Of a stretch of 64,000 nt of DNA, positions 51,818 through 60,015 are shown piece by piece; position 1 is the stretch's first letter, and each line of letters starts with the position of its first letter. Under the pieces are notes generated by a model that saw only the letters and a program-made list of their open reading frames with translations, had not been told where the DNA came from and ran no database searches. Source of the stretch: SFWF01 sp045636705 (GTDB lineage: Bacteria; Bacillota; Clostridia; Oscillospirales; Acutalibacteraceae). Made by a program: the position numbers and the translations under genes. The stretch is taken from NCBI GenBank assembly GCA_045636705.1, contig JAZTYA010000018.1, forward strand, positions 28,398-92,397, in the 5' to 3' direction.

Positions 51818-53824
51818 TTAGAAGGTTTTTCCATCGTAATAGATTATTTTGGCTCCGTTAAACACAAGGCCCTCGCCTACAACCTGCATTTCGAGTTTTT
51901 TAAACCGACCTCGATAACGTATGGTTTTTAAGCCGCCGTAGAAGTTTACATAGGCTTTATTTACCCTGTTTTTGTCAACAAAGACGTTAACCTGAACTAA
52001 ATCTCCTTTAGGGTCGGTATCCAAAACCGTGGCGTAAAGGCTCTTATAATAGGTGTCATCCGAGTTAAATCTGCAAATAACCCTTGCTTGAACCCTTGCG
52101 TAAAAGATAAGCGGCTTAGTCGTAATATCTGATATTGCTCCATCGGAATCCCCTTCGAAACGAAGAGCATAAATCAAAACTCGGTTTTGCTTGCACAAGC
52201 ATTTTGCAAACAAAATGCAATCATCCGAAAAGCTGAATCCTGCCATTAATTCTGCCGCAAAATCCCAAAAAGAAAGACGCTCGCTTAAAAGGTCGTAATA
52301 ATATCCTTCTCTTCCTCCACACAAAAGATATCCGCCTTTATATGAGGTTGCAAACAAGGGTGTAAACCGTTCTTTTGAAATATCGATTATTCTTTTAATC
52401 GAATTGCCACTATACTCATATATTCCTCTGCCTTTTCCCGTAAACAAGACCTTGGTTGGAAAAACAACGACGCTATCGTTTAAAATTTCCTGTGGCAACC
52501 TTATTGTCTGAGTGAAGGTAAAGCTATCATACTCAACCTTGTTTATAGACGATATGCCTTTAAGAATAAGCGATAGGTCGGTGCTTTCTGAGGTATGCAC
52601 GTTTGCAGAATATAGGTTTTCTTGGTCGTACATATAAAGCTTTCCGTTAAAGGTGTATCCGCCTTGCAGTTTATTTGAAGGGTCACCCGGTGTGGCTGTG
52701 CAACTTTTAGGAAAATAAAGAGGGTTTTCACTGTTTATCCAACAAACCTTGCCTCCTTCGTCGAGCAGATTTCCGTAAAAGATTACCGTCTGTCCGATTT
52801 TTCCTTCTCCTCCTGAAGAAATATGCATACATTTGCTCATTGCTCCAAGTTTTATTAGGTCGTCGTTGTCGCTTCTTGATGCAATTATTTGAAGATTGTT
52901 CTCTACCCCTACAAACGGCAACGCGGTTTTATTTCCGTTTGCATCTGTAAAATAGACGTTTCCAAGAACCCTGTTGCAACAAAACTTATAGCTTTTAGAA
53001 TCGATAACAACCACGCTTGACTGAGTTTTTCCGGCCGCAATAGAAAAGGTGTACTCGTCTGTAAGGTCGCTATACACACAGTCTATCGCGCCATCGCTTA
53101 TATCTTTATGCGGAAGCTCGAATGTAGAAGAATAGCCGTCGGTTGTATAATACGCGAAAAAAACGTTGGTTAGAAGGTTTTCCGTTTCGGGTCTTATCGG
53201 CTTTGAAAAAGAAATTCTTTTATCCGCTTCTTCGGCTAAATAATACTTTTCTCCTCTGCCAAAGGCAAGAATTGTCGGAATATAATAATCGTTCGTATAA
53301 ATATATTCCCATTTCTTCATATCAGAGCTTAACTCATACATTCTGACAAAATCCGGTTCTCCGTTATCATATACAAGACGAACCAAAAGATATAATCCGC
53401 AGCCCCTTGTTGCTTTGCCTTTATATAAGGTAAAGCTTTCGGGAATGCCAAAGGTGGTTTCGGAGGCTCTTGTAAAGTATATTTTTCCTATACTCTGACT
53501 TTCTCCGCTTGACCACATAATAAAAAAGTGAAAAACGACGTTTGTGGTTTCGTCATCATCTACTATAATAAAGACTCTTCCCTTTTGACCTTCTCTGTAA
53601 TAATAACAGTCGGTAAAAACCGTATGGTCATAAACATTATATGTTTTGTCGCTATCGAAAATAAGTTGGTCGAAAGGTTTGGCTCCCGTTCTTGTAATTA
53701 GTTTATCGCTTTCGAACATTACGTTTTTGGGCAAATAATATTTTTTGTCGGTCACCTTTCCTAATTCTTTCAGGTTAAGCTCACACGTCTTTAGCGCTTC
53801 AAATTTAGCTTTTTTAAGATTCAT
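51818..53824 (-). CDS. phage neck/stabilisation protein, beta-propeller-like
   Basis: A 668-residue, all-beta, soluble protein. Near residue 365-410 it has CWINSENPLYFPK followed by GGYTFNGKLYMYDQENLYS, a pattern seen in P22 gp10-type DNA-stabilisation proteins and tail-tube-hub proteins of podoviruses. Later repeats (YKGGYLLCGGREGYYYD) look like propeller blades. It lies directly after the portal and a short connector, as gp10 does in P22. I infer that it closes the head. It is also the only candidate for host binding. Confidence 0.55.
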   Translation of the reverse strand: MNLKKAKFEALKTCELNLKELGKVTDKKYYLPKNVMFESDKLITRTGAKPFDQLIFDSDKTYNVYDHTVFTDCYYYREGQKGRVFIIVDDDETTNVVFHFFIMWSSGESQSIGKIYFTRASETTFGIPESFTLYKGKATRGCGLYLLVRLVYDNGEPDFVRMYELSSDMKKWEYIYTNDYYIPTILAFGRGEKYYLAEEADKRISFSKPIRPETENLLTNVFFAYYTTDGYSSTFELPHKDISDGAIDCVYSDLTDEYTFSIAAGKTQSSVVVIDSKSYKFCCNRVLGNVYFTDANGNKTALPFVGVENNLQIIASRSDNDDLIKLGAMSKCMHISSGGEGKIGQTVIFYGNLLDEGGKVCWINSENPLYFPKSCTATPGDPSNKLQGGYTFNGKLYMYDQENLYSANVHTSESTDLSLILKGISSINKVEYDSFTFTQTIRLPQEILNDSVVVFPTKVLFTGKGRGIYEYSGNSIKRIIDISKERFTPLFATSYKGGYLLCGGREGYYYDLLSERLSFWDFAAELMAGFSFSDDCILFAKCLCKQNRVLIYALRFEGDSDGAISDITTKPLIFYARVQARVICRFNSDDTYYKSLYATVLDTDPKGDLVQVNVFVDKNRVNKAYVNFYGGLKTIRYRGRFKKLEMQVVGEGLVFNGAKIIYYDGKTF

Positions 53825-54150
53825 AATAATTCACCCTTTGGCAAAGAATCGGTTATTGAGGTTTTCCCGTTTTTTACCTTACGGCGCTTCTCATGATATA
53901 TTTCCGAAAAGCATTCCTTAGCCCTTAAATCTCCTAAAGCCACCGACAAAAGCATTGCTACGCCAACCTTTTCGGCGCTAGCCTCCGCTTCGGTCAGTTC
54001 TATACTGTCTTCAAGAGTTTTGACAGACTCTTTATCAAGGTCTTCAAGCACGAAATTTATAATGGTAAGTCCGATGTTTTGCATCTCTTCGCTAGGCGTT
54101 TCAAAAGCCATAAGAGCTGCCGCATCCTTTAAGATATCATTACCGGTCAT
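53821..54150 (-). CDS. short phage head-completion protein
   Basis: A 109-residue helical protein between portal and the 668-residue neck protein, overlapping both by four bases. Position and the N-terminal helix pair (GNDILKDAAALMAFETPSEE) resemble gp4/gp6-type head-tail connectors. No motif proves it. Confidence 0.5.
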   Translation of the reverse strand: MTGNDILKDAAALMAFETPSEEMQNIGLTIINFVLEDLDKESVKTLEDSIELTEAEASAEKVGVAMLLSVALGDLRAKECFSEIYHEKRRKVKNGKTSITDSLPKGELL

Positions 54151-55751
54151 ATTTCCGCCTCCAATTCTTCTGCCAACCTTTCTGCCTCCGGCATAATTCC
54201 CTTAGGAAGTCGTCTTAAATATTGTGCCGGACTGATGGCCTTCATATCTAAAAGTTTGTTTAAAACCTCAACCGTTTCGGCTTCGCCTCTGCCCAATTTT
54301 TCGCCTGCCGTAATTGACACGGAAAACAGGATATCTCTATATCTTTTTGAATCAAATGGGAAATACCATACTCCGTTTTCATCTAAAACCTTTAAACAAC
54401 GCTTACCGTAATGTGTTACAAAGAACTCTGCCCAAATAAGTGCAATATCGTTTACAAACTGATAGAAGCTATGCTTTAGGGTTGTAAGCTGCATTGTAGC
54501 CGCTTCGCGAAGCTCGATTATTGCCGAGGTGTTGGTTGCATCAACGTCACCAATAGCCGCTTCGGTTGCGCCGCTTTGCGCTAAGGTGTTGTTTATAAGC
54601 TGATTTACGGTGCTTTGATAAGCATCTGTAAAGGAAGGTGGCTCGACGTAAGAAATTGCCGATTTAATTTCCTCTGAATCACCGTAAACCTTTATTATCT
54701 GACCGGGGTCGTTTGAGATTTCCGAATCTACGATATCTCCGTTAACAATCATCAACGGCATTCCTGCCGACATGGTTGCCCAGACAGACGCCGTAATCAT
54801 TCGGTTTATGGCTATCTGATTTGGAATTAAATGGGTTACCTCGCTTTCTCCGTAAATGTGGCTTCTCTGCTCCCAGTTAAAAAGCGCCACAGGATATAAG
54901 CGAAGACCGATATCCCAAACAGGTCTTACAACGGTATTCTCGCAAACCTTGGTAGCAAAGATTTTGGTCTCTCCATCCTCCAAGGTTACCTTAAACAGTT
55001 TGGTAAGAAGGGTTGCCTTTCCATCGCCCTCATCAGAAATTCGGCCAAGTTCAATTTCGCCCGTACCTGCCCTTTTGCCTTCAAGAATAATATCTGACAC
55101 CTTTTTCCGCTCGGCTAAAATTATATAAGGTTGCTTTTGAAGGTCTAAACACTCAGGGTCGGCAAAATAAATGTTTTCTATACTTATAGTTTCACAAACA
55201 ATATCTCCAAGGATTTGGGTGCCGCCAATTTTATCAGCATAAAGTCCGGTCTTTAAATACGGGTCGAAATAGGTGTAGATTACACCGCTTCCGGTAATAT
55301 ATGCCTCTTTGATTGCTTTGTCGAGTTTTCTGTCAAGTCCCACTCTGTTCGCCGTAACTTCTCGATATGAGTTAAGAGCCGAAACGACCAGCGACAATTC
55401 GTCTTCACAAGTTATCGGAGAATAAACAACAGAAGACTTCTTTGACAACTCGGTCTTTGCTAATTTTAGTTTTTCTCGGTTGGAATAAATATCGGCTAAT
55501 CCTTCTGCGGCATATTTTACCGTAATATTCCCTGCCGCAAGATTGGACATTTTAAAATTGCCTATTCGTTTTATAAGGTTGTGTCGCACAAGAGGTCTTT
55601 CGGTGCCGACACCGGCTCCGTTCCACTGGTCGCCTGCAAAAAAGCGTTCGTTTATACGATTTTGCTCGTAAAGACCTAGTCTGCCAAGCGCCTTTTTATA
55701 GGCTATGCCCTGTCGATACTCTTCAAATATTTTTTCGGGGCTGTTGTTCAT
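54147..55751 (-). CDS. phage portal protein
   Basis: A 534-residue portal of the podovirus/P22-like build: RINERFFAGDQWNGAG and RPLVRHNLIKRIGNFKMSNL at the start, the IPNQIAINRMITASVWA wing, the barrel helix with SAIIELREAATMQLTTLKHSFYQ and a short acidic end. A ring of 12 copies would form the packaging vertex. Unusually it lies after the capsid gene, not before it. Confidence 0.85.
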   Translation of the reverse strand: MNNSPEKIFEEYRQGIAYKKALGRLGLYEQNRINERFFAGDQWNGAGVGTERPLVRHNLIKRIGNFKMSNLAAGNITVKYAAEGLADIYSNREKLKLAKTELSKKSSVVYSPITCEDELSLVVSALNSYREVTANRVGLDRKLDKAIKEAYITGSGVIYTYFDPYLKTGLYADKIGGTQILGDIVCETISIENIYFADPECLDLQKQPYIILAERKKVSDIILEGKRAGTGEIELGRISDEGDGKATLLTKLFKVTLEDGETKIFATKVCENTVVRPVWDIGLRLYPVALFNWEQRSHIYGESEVTHLIPNQIAINRMITASVWATMSAGMPLMIVNGDIVDSEISNDPGQIIKVYGDSEEIKSAISYVEPPSFTDAYQSTVNQLINNTLAQSGATEAAIGDVDATNTSAIIELREAATMQLTTLKHSFYQFVNDIALIWAEFFVTHYGKRCLKVLDENGVWYFPFDSKRYRDILFSVSITAGEKLGRGEAETVEVLNKLLDMKAISPAQYLRRLPKGIMPEAERLAEELEAEI

Positions 55752-55778
55752 TTATATACCTCCTCAAATTTAAAACGT

Positions 55779-55800
55779 GGCTCCGGTTTTACCCGGAGCC
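55779..55800 (-). terminator. hairpin between capsid and portal genes
   Basis: GGCTCCGG (55779-55786) pairs with CCGGAGCC (55793-55800). On the minus strand it is followed by ACGTTTTAAATTT, a weak terminator that could give more capsid than portal mRNA. Confidence 0.6.
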
Positions 55801-55807
55801 TTTTGCT

Positions 55808-56974
55808 TTATACGATTTTAACTTCGTAAACCCTACCGTAAATTGGTGCCATACCCTCTATCTTTATCTTGCAATAGTAGTAATATGTTCCTGCCTTTAG
55901 TTCTTGGTGTTCTAGCATTCGAATGTCGTTCTGAATAAGAATTGCGCCATGGCGGTTAGCATCACTGCACTCATACCACTCATAAGAAATCTTTGCGCCT
56001 TCAGGAGCGGTTAGTTCGAAGTCGATGTTAATTGGGAAACCTACTTCAAAACAGAAATCTTCTTTATCTTCAACCAGGCTTATCTCTCCGGATTCCCAAG
56101 TCCAAATAGCTTCTGCCGAAGATTCCTTTACAAATACGTCATAGTAAATTCTATAATCGAACTTATATGCGTCAGCATTTGTGTTCTGTTCAGGAGTAAA
56201 TACTCTCATCTTTTCGGTCTTTTTAACAAGATGAGCCGCGCTCTTTGGTAGTGCTAACATATGAATCTGGCTAAAGGTTTCGGCCGTGCTAAAGCCATTT
56301 TCATCGAAGTTATATGCGCTTCTCATGCGTTCGCTTACAACGGGGATAATAGTAACTCCGTTAATCTTCTTAACCTTAATGGTAAGTTCTCCTTGTTTGA
56401 AATCGGAAACTGTAAGCATACGTGAAAACTCTTCAGAAGTGCAAAGTGCAGAATATGCGGTAGAATCAACAAAGCAAACAACCTCTTCGTCGTAACCTAC
56501 CGTGCTTTGAACCTCGCTAATAAGGTCTGCAAAAATTGAATATGCCTCATCCATAGATGCGTTTGCAATTACGTTGCCTCTATTCTTTGCAACGCTTGCA
56601 ATCTTTGAAATAACGTAAGCGTCACATTCGGGTACAACCTTTGTGCGAACGTATTCGCCTAAAATTTTACCTGCAAGGGAAGCGATACCGCTTTCGTCCA
56701 TATCCTCGCGGTCAACAGAAAAAGACCTTGCTCTGTCCATTGCCATGGTATAGGTCTTATGACCTACGTTTACTGCGCCGGATTTAAATCCTGTGCTACG
56801 GTCATAGTTTGCAAGACCGTCAAAATCCACCTCAGGAATCATAACGGTTTTTGCACCGACAAATTTTGTGCGGAGCGCATTGTCCGCAAAGAAGGCAGTA
56901 GCACTTTTTGCTACTAACACCTTATCAAGTTCAGCCGAATAATTTTCAGCTACAGAAATGATGTTTTCTGACAT
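55808..56974 (-). CDS. major capsid protein with C-terminal Ig-like domain
   Basis: 388 residues. Residues 1-295 resemble HK97-fold capsid proteins of Firmicutes phages: TVMIPEVDFDGLANYDRSTGF, RARSFSVDREDMDESG and LGEYVRTKVVPECDAYVISK are typical. Residues about 300-388 form a beta-sandwich-like domain (FELTAPEGAKISYEWYE...GTYYYYCKIKIEG) that looks Ig-like, displayed on the outside in other phages. No protease gene is present, so maturation would be cleavage-free. Confidence 0.85.
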   Translation of the reverse strand: MSENIISVAENYSAELDKVLVAKSATAFFADNALRTKFVGAKTVMIPEVDFDGLANYDRSTGFKSGAVNVGHKTYTMAMDRARSFSVDREDMDESGIASLAGKILGEYVRTKVVPECDAYVISKIASVAKNRGNVIANASMDEAYSIFADLISEVQSTVGYDEEVVCFVDSTAYSALCTSEEFSRMLTVSDFKQGELTIKVKKINGVTIIPVVSERMRSAYNFDENGFSTAETFSQIHMLALPKSAAHLVKKTEKMRVFTPEQNTNADAYKFDYRIYYDVFVKESSAEAIWTWESGEISLVEDKEDFCFEVGFPINIDFELTAPEGAKISYEWYECSDANRHGAILIQNDIRMLEHQELKAGTYYYYCKIKIEGMAPIYGRVYEVKIV

Positions 56975-57000
56975 TTAATTTACCTCTTTCTTAATAAAAA

Positions 57001-57648
57001 TTAGTTCCACAGTCCCTTTATAAATTCGGAACCAAAGGAATGTTGTCGGTCATTATCCGACAGTGAGCCGGTAGAAGCCGACGCCGAAAAAGCTTGTCTT
57101 TGTTTTTCTTCTTCGGCGGCACGACGAAGTCTGTGCTCGTGCAATAGGTACTCAAATAACAGTCCTGTTCCCTTTGTTTCTGCGGCTGTTTTTACCTCGC
57201 TCGGCAAGGCTTCCTCGTTTGTTATTTCAGGGAATTCTGCTTTAAGCTGTTCAAACTCGTTTGCTTTGCCCTTTTCTTTCAGATTAATAACTCGGTCTAT
57301 AAGTTCCTGGCTATCAAGACCCTCTTTTAAAAGGGCCTCTATTTGCTCATCATTTTCCTTATTCTCGAGCATTAAAAGAAAGTCTGACACCGACTTGCCG
57401 CTATTCTTTGATAGACTTTTAAGCCTTTCAAAATCTTTAGCAACAAGGTCGTATTTCATTCCCTTTTGTGCAAGGACTGCGGCAGTTTCTTTATCAAGCA
57501 TTTTGCTTTCCTTGTTAAACTTAATTTCCAAAAAATCCGCAGTTTCATTTACGGGAGCCTCGGCATTCGGTATGGTTGCCTCCTCGACCGTTTCTTCCGG
57601 CTTAAACTCTGGTTGGTCTAAGCCTTTTGTTAAATTTGTTTCTTCCAT
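57001..57648 (-). CDS. phage scaffold protein
   Basis: A 215-residue, highly charged helical protein (Glu/Lys about 30 percent) immediately upstream of the capsid gene. FLLMLENKENDEQIEALLKEGLDSQELIDRVI and the C-terminal basic RRAAEEEKQRQAF fit scaffolds, which end in a capsid-binding helix. No sequence motif proves it; position is the main evidence. Confidence 0.65.
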   Translation of the reverse strand: MEETNLTKGLDQPEFKPEETVEEATIPNAEAPVNETADFLEIKFNKESKMLDKETAAVLAQKGMKYDLVAKDFERLKSLSKNSGKSVSDFLLMLENKENDEQIEALLKEGLDSQELIDRVINLKEKGKANEFEQLKAEFPEITNEEALPSEVKTAAETKGTGLLFEYLLHEHRLRRAAEEEKQRQAFSASASTGSLSDNDRQHSFGSEFIKGLWN

Positions 57649-57699
57649 AAATTTTTCCTTTCTTTTTTATATATGAACGGCTTTATTTGCCGACTCACT

Positions 57700-57888
57700 T
57701 TAAATATCTTGACTTGTTCCGTCGTAATCGAAAAAGTTTTTAAGCTCCGTTTCGTAAGACAGTTCGGGTTTTCTTTTTTCTTCATATCGTTTTGGCACCT
57801 CTAGTTCGTGAACGGTTATAAACAGTCCCGCTAAAAGACCTGTGCAAAAACAAATTATTGATACGAAAATTATTAAAAAAATTATCAT
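57700..57888 (-). CDS. small single-pass membrane protein
   Basis: A 62-residue protein: one membrane helix (about 3-25), then a charged tail (VPKRYEEKRKPELSYETE). It lies between the large terminase and scaffold genes with GGAAAAAG upstream. Function unknown. Confidence 0.5.
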   Translation of the reverse strand: MIIFLIIFVSIICFCTGLLAGLFITVHELEVPKRYEEKRKPELSYETELKNFFDYDGTSQDI

Positions 57889-57903
57889 TATTCTTTTTCC
57901 TTT

Positions 57904-59136
57904 CTACATATAACTTGAAATGGTTGCCTTTTTAGTGTTTTCTTTTACGTCATAAAAGGCGTATCTTAAGGCATCCATTAAATGATTGTTTTTATCCTCC
58001 GGCGTATTCTTCTCATCCTTGTTCCAACAGTAAGAAGAAAGCTCTGATATTGTGTTTTTGCAATCGGGATTAACAAAGATTTTATATTCGCTAATATTCA
58101 TAATCCCGTTTACCACACTGTCTTTACCCTTAACCGAGGGCATTATTCTTCTAATACCCAGCCGCTTTAGGTCGTCGTTGGATTTAGGCTCTGCCGAGTC
58201 GGCTCTTATTCGTTCCTTAGCATAGCCTTTTTCGGTTATCTCTCTAGCTATATCGGAATTTAACATTTTACGTTTATATATTTCATCAAAAACGTAAATC
58301 TGTTTAGCCTTTTTGTTTACCTTAATCGCAACAAATGCCGTAGGGTCGGTAGTGTATCCGTAGTCAAGGCCAAAATAAGCTTCCCATTCTCCGTCGTTTA
58401 AGTTTGGGATACCTATCTGCCAATTTTCATAAACAAGCCCTTCGGCTATTCCCCATTCGCCTAGTCCTGCCACTGCATACCGCCTTGGGTGTTCCTGTTT
58501 TAGCCTTTCGAAAATCTGCTTATCGGTTTCGTCCAAAAACTCGTTTATTAGATAGTTTGTTGAAAAGGTGTCGGTATCGGGCGAAGGTTTATCAAAAAAT
58601 CGTTTCTTTAACCAATGCTTTTCGCTCCACGGGTTAAAGGTAAGGGTGGTCTGTTTAAAAACAGAGTCTGAAACCCGTCCTCGTGGCACCGATAAATCAA
58701 GCTTTTCAAAATCTTCAAGCCGTTCGATTTCAAAAGCCTCCTCTATCCAAACAAAGCAAAGACTTCCCTTTTCAACCGTAGTCGAAGCTAGCTTTAAAAC
58801 GTCGTCAAAGCCTCTGAATAAAATCTTTTGCCCTGTCGGAATATAGGTCATTTCAAGTGGTGATACCGTGTTCTTGAAAAGGTGGGACACCCCTAGTCGC
58901 TCCTGCGCCCATTTAAGTTGAGCAAAGGTCGAGTCTCTGTGGGTATTCATAACTGCGCGTACTACCAAAAGGTTGCTTTCAGGATAACGAATAAGCCTAT
59001 ATATAAGGTTTAAGGCGGTGGTGGCGCTCTTTTTACTTCCCTTTCCGCCTTTTAGAACACGGTATCGTTTTTTCGAGTTCCAAAACTCGTCATATCCACC
59101 GCCGACAATAAGGCTAAGTCGGTTTTTGAATGTCAT
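57904..59136 (-). CDS. terL: phage terminase large subunit
   Basis: A 410-residue packaging motor. ATPase: Walker A KGGKGSKKSAT, Walker B LCFVWIEEAF. Nuclease (RNase H fold): YFGLDYGYTTDPT, IRADSAEPKSNDD and NHLMDALRYAF carry the acidic residues. It is closest to the PBSX/TIGR01547 type. The motor and nuclease look complete. It overlaps the small subunit gene by 23 bases. Confidence 0.93.
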   Translation of the reverse strand: MTFKNRLSLIVGGGYDEFWNSKKRYRVLKGGKGSKKSATTALNLIYRLIRYPESNLLVVRAVMNTHRDSTFAQLKWAQERLGVSHLFKNTVSPLEMTYIPTGQKILFRGFDDVLKLASTTVEKGSLCFVWIEEAFEIERLEDFEKLDLSVPRGRVSDSVFKQTTLTFNPWSEKHWLKKRFFDKPSPDTDTFSTNYLINEFLDETDKQIFERLKQEHPRRYAVAGLGEWGIAEGLVYENWQIGIPNLNDGEWEAYFGLDYGYTTDPTAFVAIKVNKKAKQIYVFDEIYKRKMLNSDIAREITEKGYAKERIRADSAEPKSNDDLKRLGIRRIMPSVKGKDSVVNGIMNISEYKIFVNPDCKNTISELSSYCWNKDEKNTPEDKNNHLMDALRYAFYDVKENTKKATISSYM

Positions 59137-59374
59137 CGACCAAAATCACCCTTTCCTGCCCGCTTGTTTCTTCTCCCAAGGCGCTTATTATTTCCTTTAA
59201 CGAAGAAAGGTCGCCTGACGCCGCTTTTTTGTAAATTGCCGCCGCCAAAACGGTCATCCTCGTCGGCTTTTTCACTGTTATTGAAAGACCTTTCAGGGTC
59301 TCCTTTTCTTCGTTTGATGCAGGAGAGGAAAGCAGTTTTTTAAGTTCGTCTTTAAAGCTCTTTTCGTTTTTCAT
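59114..59374 (-). CDS. terS: phage terminase small subunit
   Basis: 86 residues, short and basic, with KPTRMTVLAAAIYKKAASGDLSSLKEII, a helical segment seen in DUF5681-type small terminases. It would bind the packaging start site. I choose the ATG at 59374 with GGAAGGG...AGGG upstream over a TTG at 59407 that overlaps the promoter. Its stop overlaps terL. Confidence 0.7.
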   Translation of the reverse strand: MKNEKSFKDELKKLLSSPASNEEKETLKGLSITVKKPTRMTVLAAAIYKKAASGDLSSLKEIISALGEETSGQERVILVDDIQKPT

Positions 59375-59406
59375 TTTCCCTGCCCTTCCTCTTTTGTGTG
59401 AGGACA

Positions 59407-59458
59407 AGTATAAACAAAAAAACGCCCGTTTGCCACGACATAACAGCCTAGCAAACGG
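59407..59458 (-). promoter_or_regulatory. late promoter of the packaging operon with inverted repeat
   Basis: A good -10, TATACT (complement of 59407-59412), has no fair -35 at 16-18 bases (TGGCAA at best). An inverted repeat, CCGTTTGC (59426-59433) and GCAAACGG (59451-59458) with a 17-base gap, covers the -35 and extends upstream. This is the layout of an activator-dependent late promoter. Confidence 0.6.
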
Positions 59459-59503
59459 ACATTGATTTTAAATAGCGGACATTTTTAATTAAATAAGGAC
59501 ATA
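59458..59503. repeat. three GGACAT iterons at 20-bp spacing
   Basis: GGACAT occurs at 59458, 59478 and 59498, exactly 20 bp apart (two helical turns), in the gap upstream of terS. A fourth related GGACAAG is at 59402. They could be regulator or TerS binding sites. Confidence 0.6.
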
Positions 59504-59507
59504 AAAA

Positions 59508-59535
59508 AGCCGACGTGGAAACGCCCACGTCGGTT
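59508..59535 (-). terminator. ybaK terminator
   Basis: CCGACGTGG (59510-59518), loop AAACGC, CCACGTCGG (59525-59533), followed on the minus strand by CTTTTTT. It shields the phage operon from host transcription. Confidence 0.88.
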
Positions 59536-59541
59536 AAAATT

Positions 59542-60015
59542 TTATTCTATTGTCTTGCAGACATCTACCCATTTTATATAGTTTGAGTATTGCTCTAACT
59601 TTTCTATCGTAAGCTCAACGGCACTATTACTGCTTCCGCAAGCAGGAAAAACGGTTGTAAAGCGCTTAAGTGACAGGTCAAGATAAACCTTGACGCTATC
59701 CTTAACGTCAAAGGGACAAACACCGCCTGCGGCGTGTCCGCAAAGGTCTTCTACCTCTTCGAAGGCAGGCATTTTAGCCTTCATACCAAAGGTTTCCTTA
59801 AACTTCCCGTTATCGACCTTGGCATCCCCTGCACAAACGACCATAACGCAGCCCTCGTCACCCTCTTTAAAGGTAAGACTTTTTGCAATTCTTTTTTCCT
59901 CGCAACCTAAGGCCTCTGCCGCTAATGCAACGGTCGCCGAGGATACAGAAAACTCAAGTATCTGTTCAGTAGCGCCGATTTTTTCAAAATAGGCTTTTAC
60001 CTTTTCAATAGACAT
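59542..60015 (-). CDS. YbaK/EbsC-family aminoacyl-tRNA deacylase
   Basis: A 157-residue deacylase-fold protein that clears mischarged tRNA, for example Ala- or Cys-tRNA(Pro). The conserved Lys in RIAKSLTFK, GDAKVDNGKFKETFG and the HAAGGVCPFDV loop match YbaK-type proteins. It overlaps putP by one base. Its place after a proline transporter and a synthetase may be chance. Confidence 0.85.
   Translation of the reverse strand: MSIEKVKAYFEKIGATEQILEFSVSSATVALAAEALGCEEKRIAKSLTFKEGDEGCVMVVCAGDAKVDNGKFKETFGMKAKMPAFEEVEDLCGHAAGGVCPFDVKDSVKVYLDLSLKRFTTVFPACGSSNSAVELTIEKLEQYSNYIKWVDVCKTIE

Noticed and set aside
51818..53824. Tail fibre or tape measure
   Set aside because: No coiled-coil tape-measure pattern and no collagen or spike repeats; the sequence is all-beta with a neck-type motif.
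48486..59541. Direct-repeat attachment sites flanking the phage island
   Set aside because: Both edges have AT-rich TAAAATTTT-type stretches near terminators, but the match is short, inexact and expected by chance.
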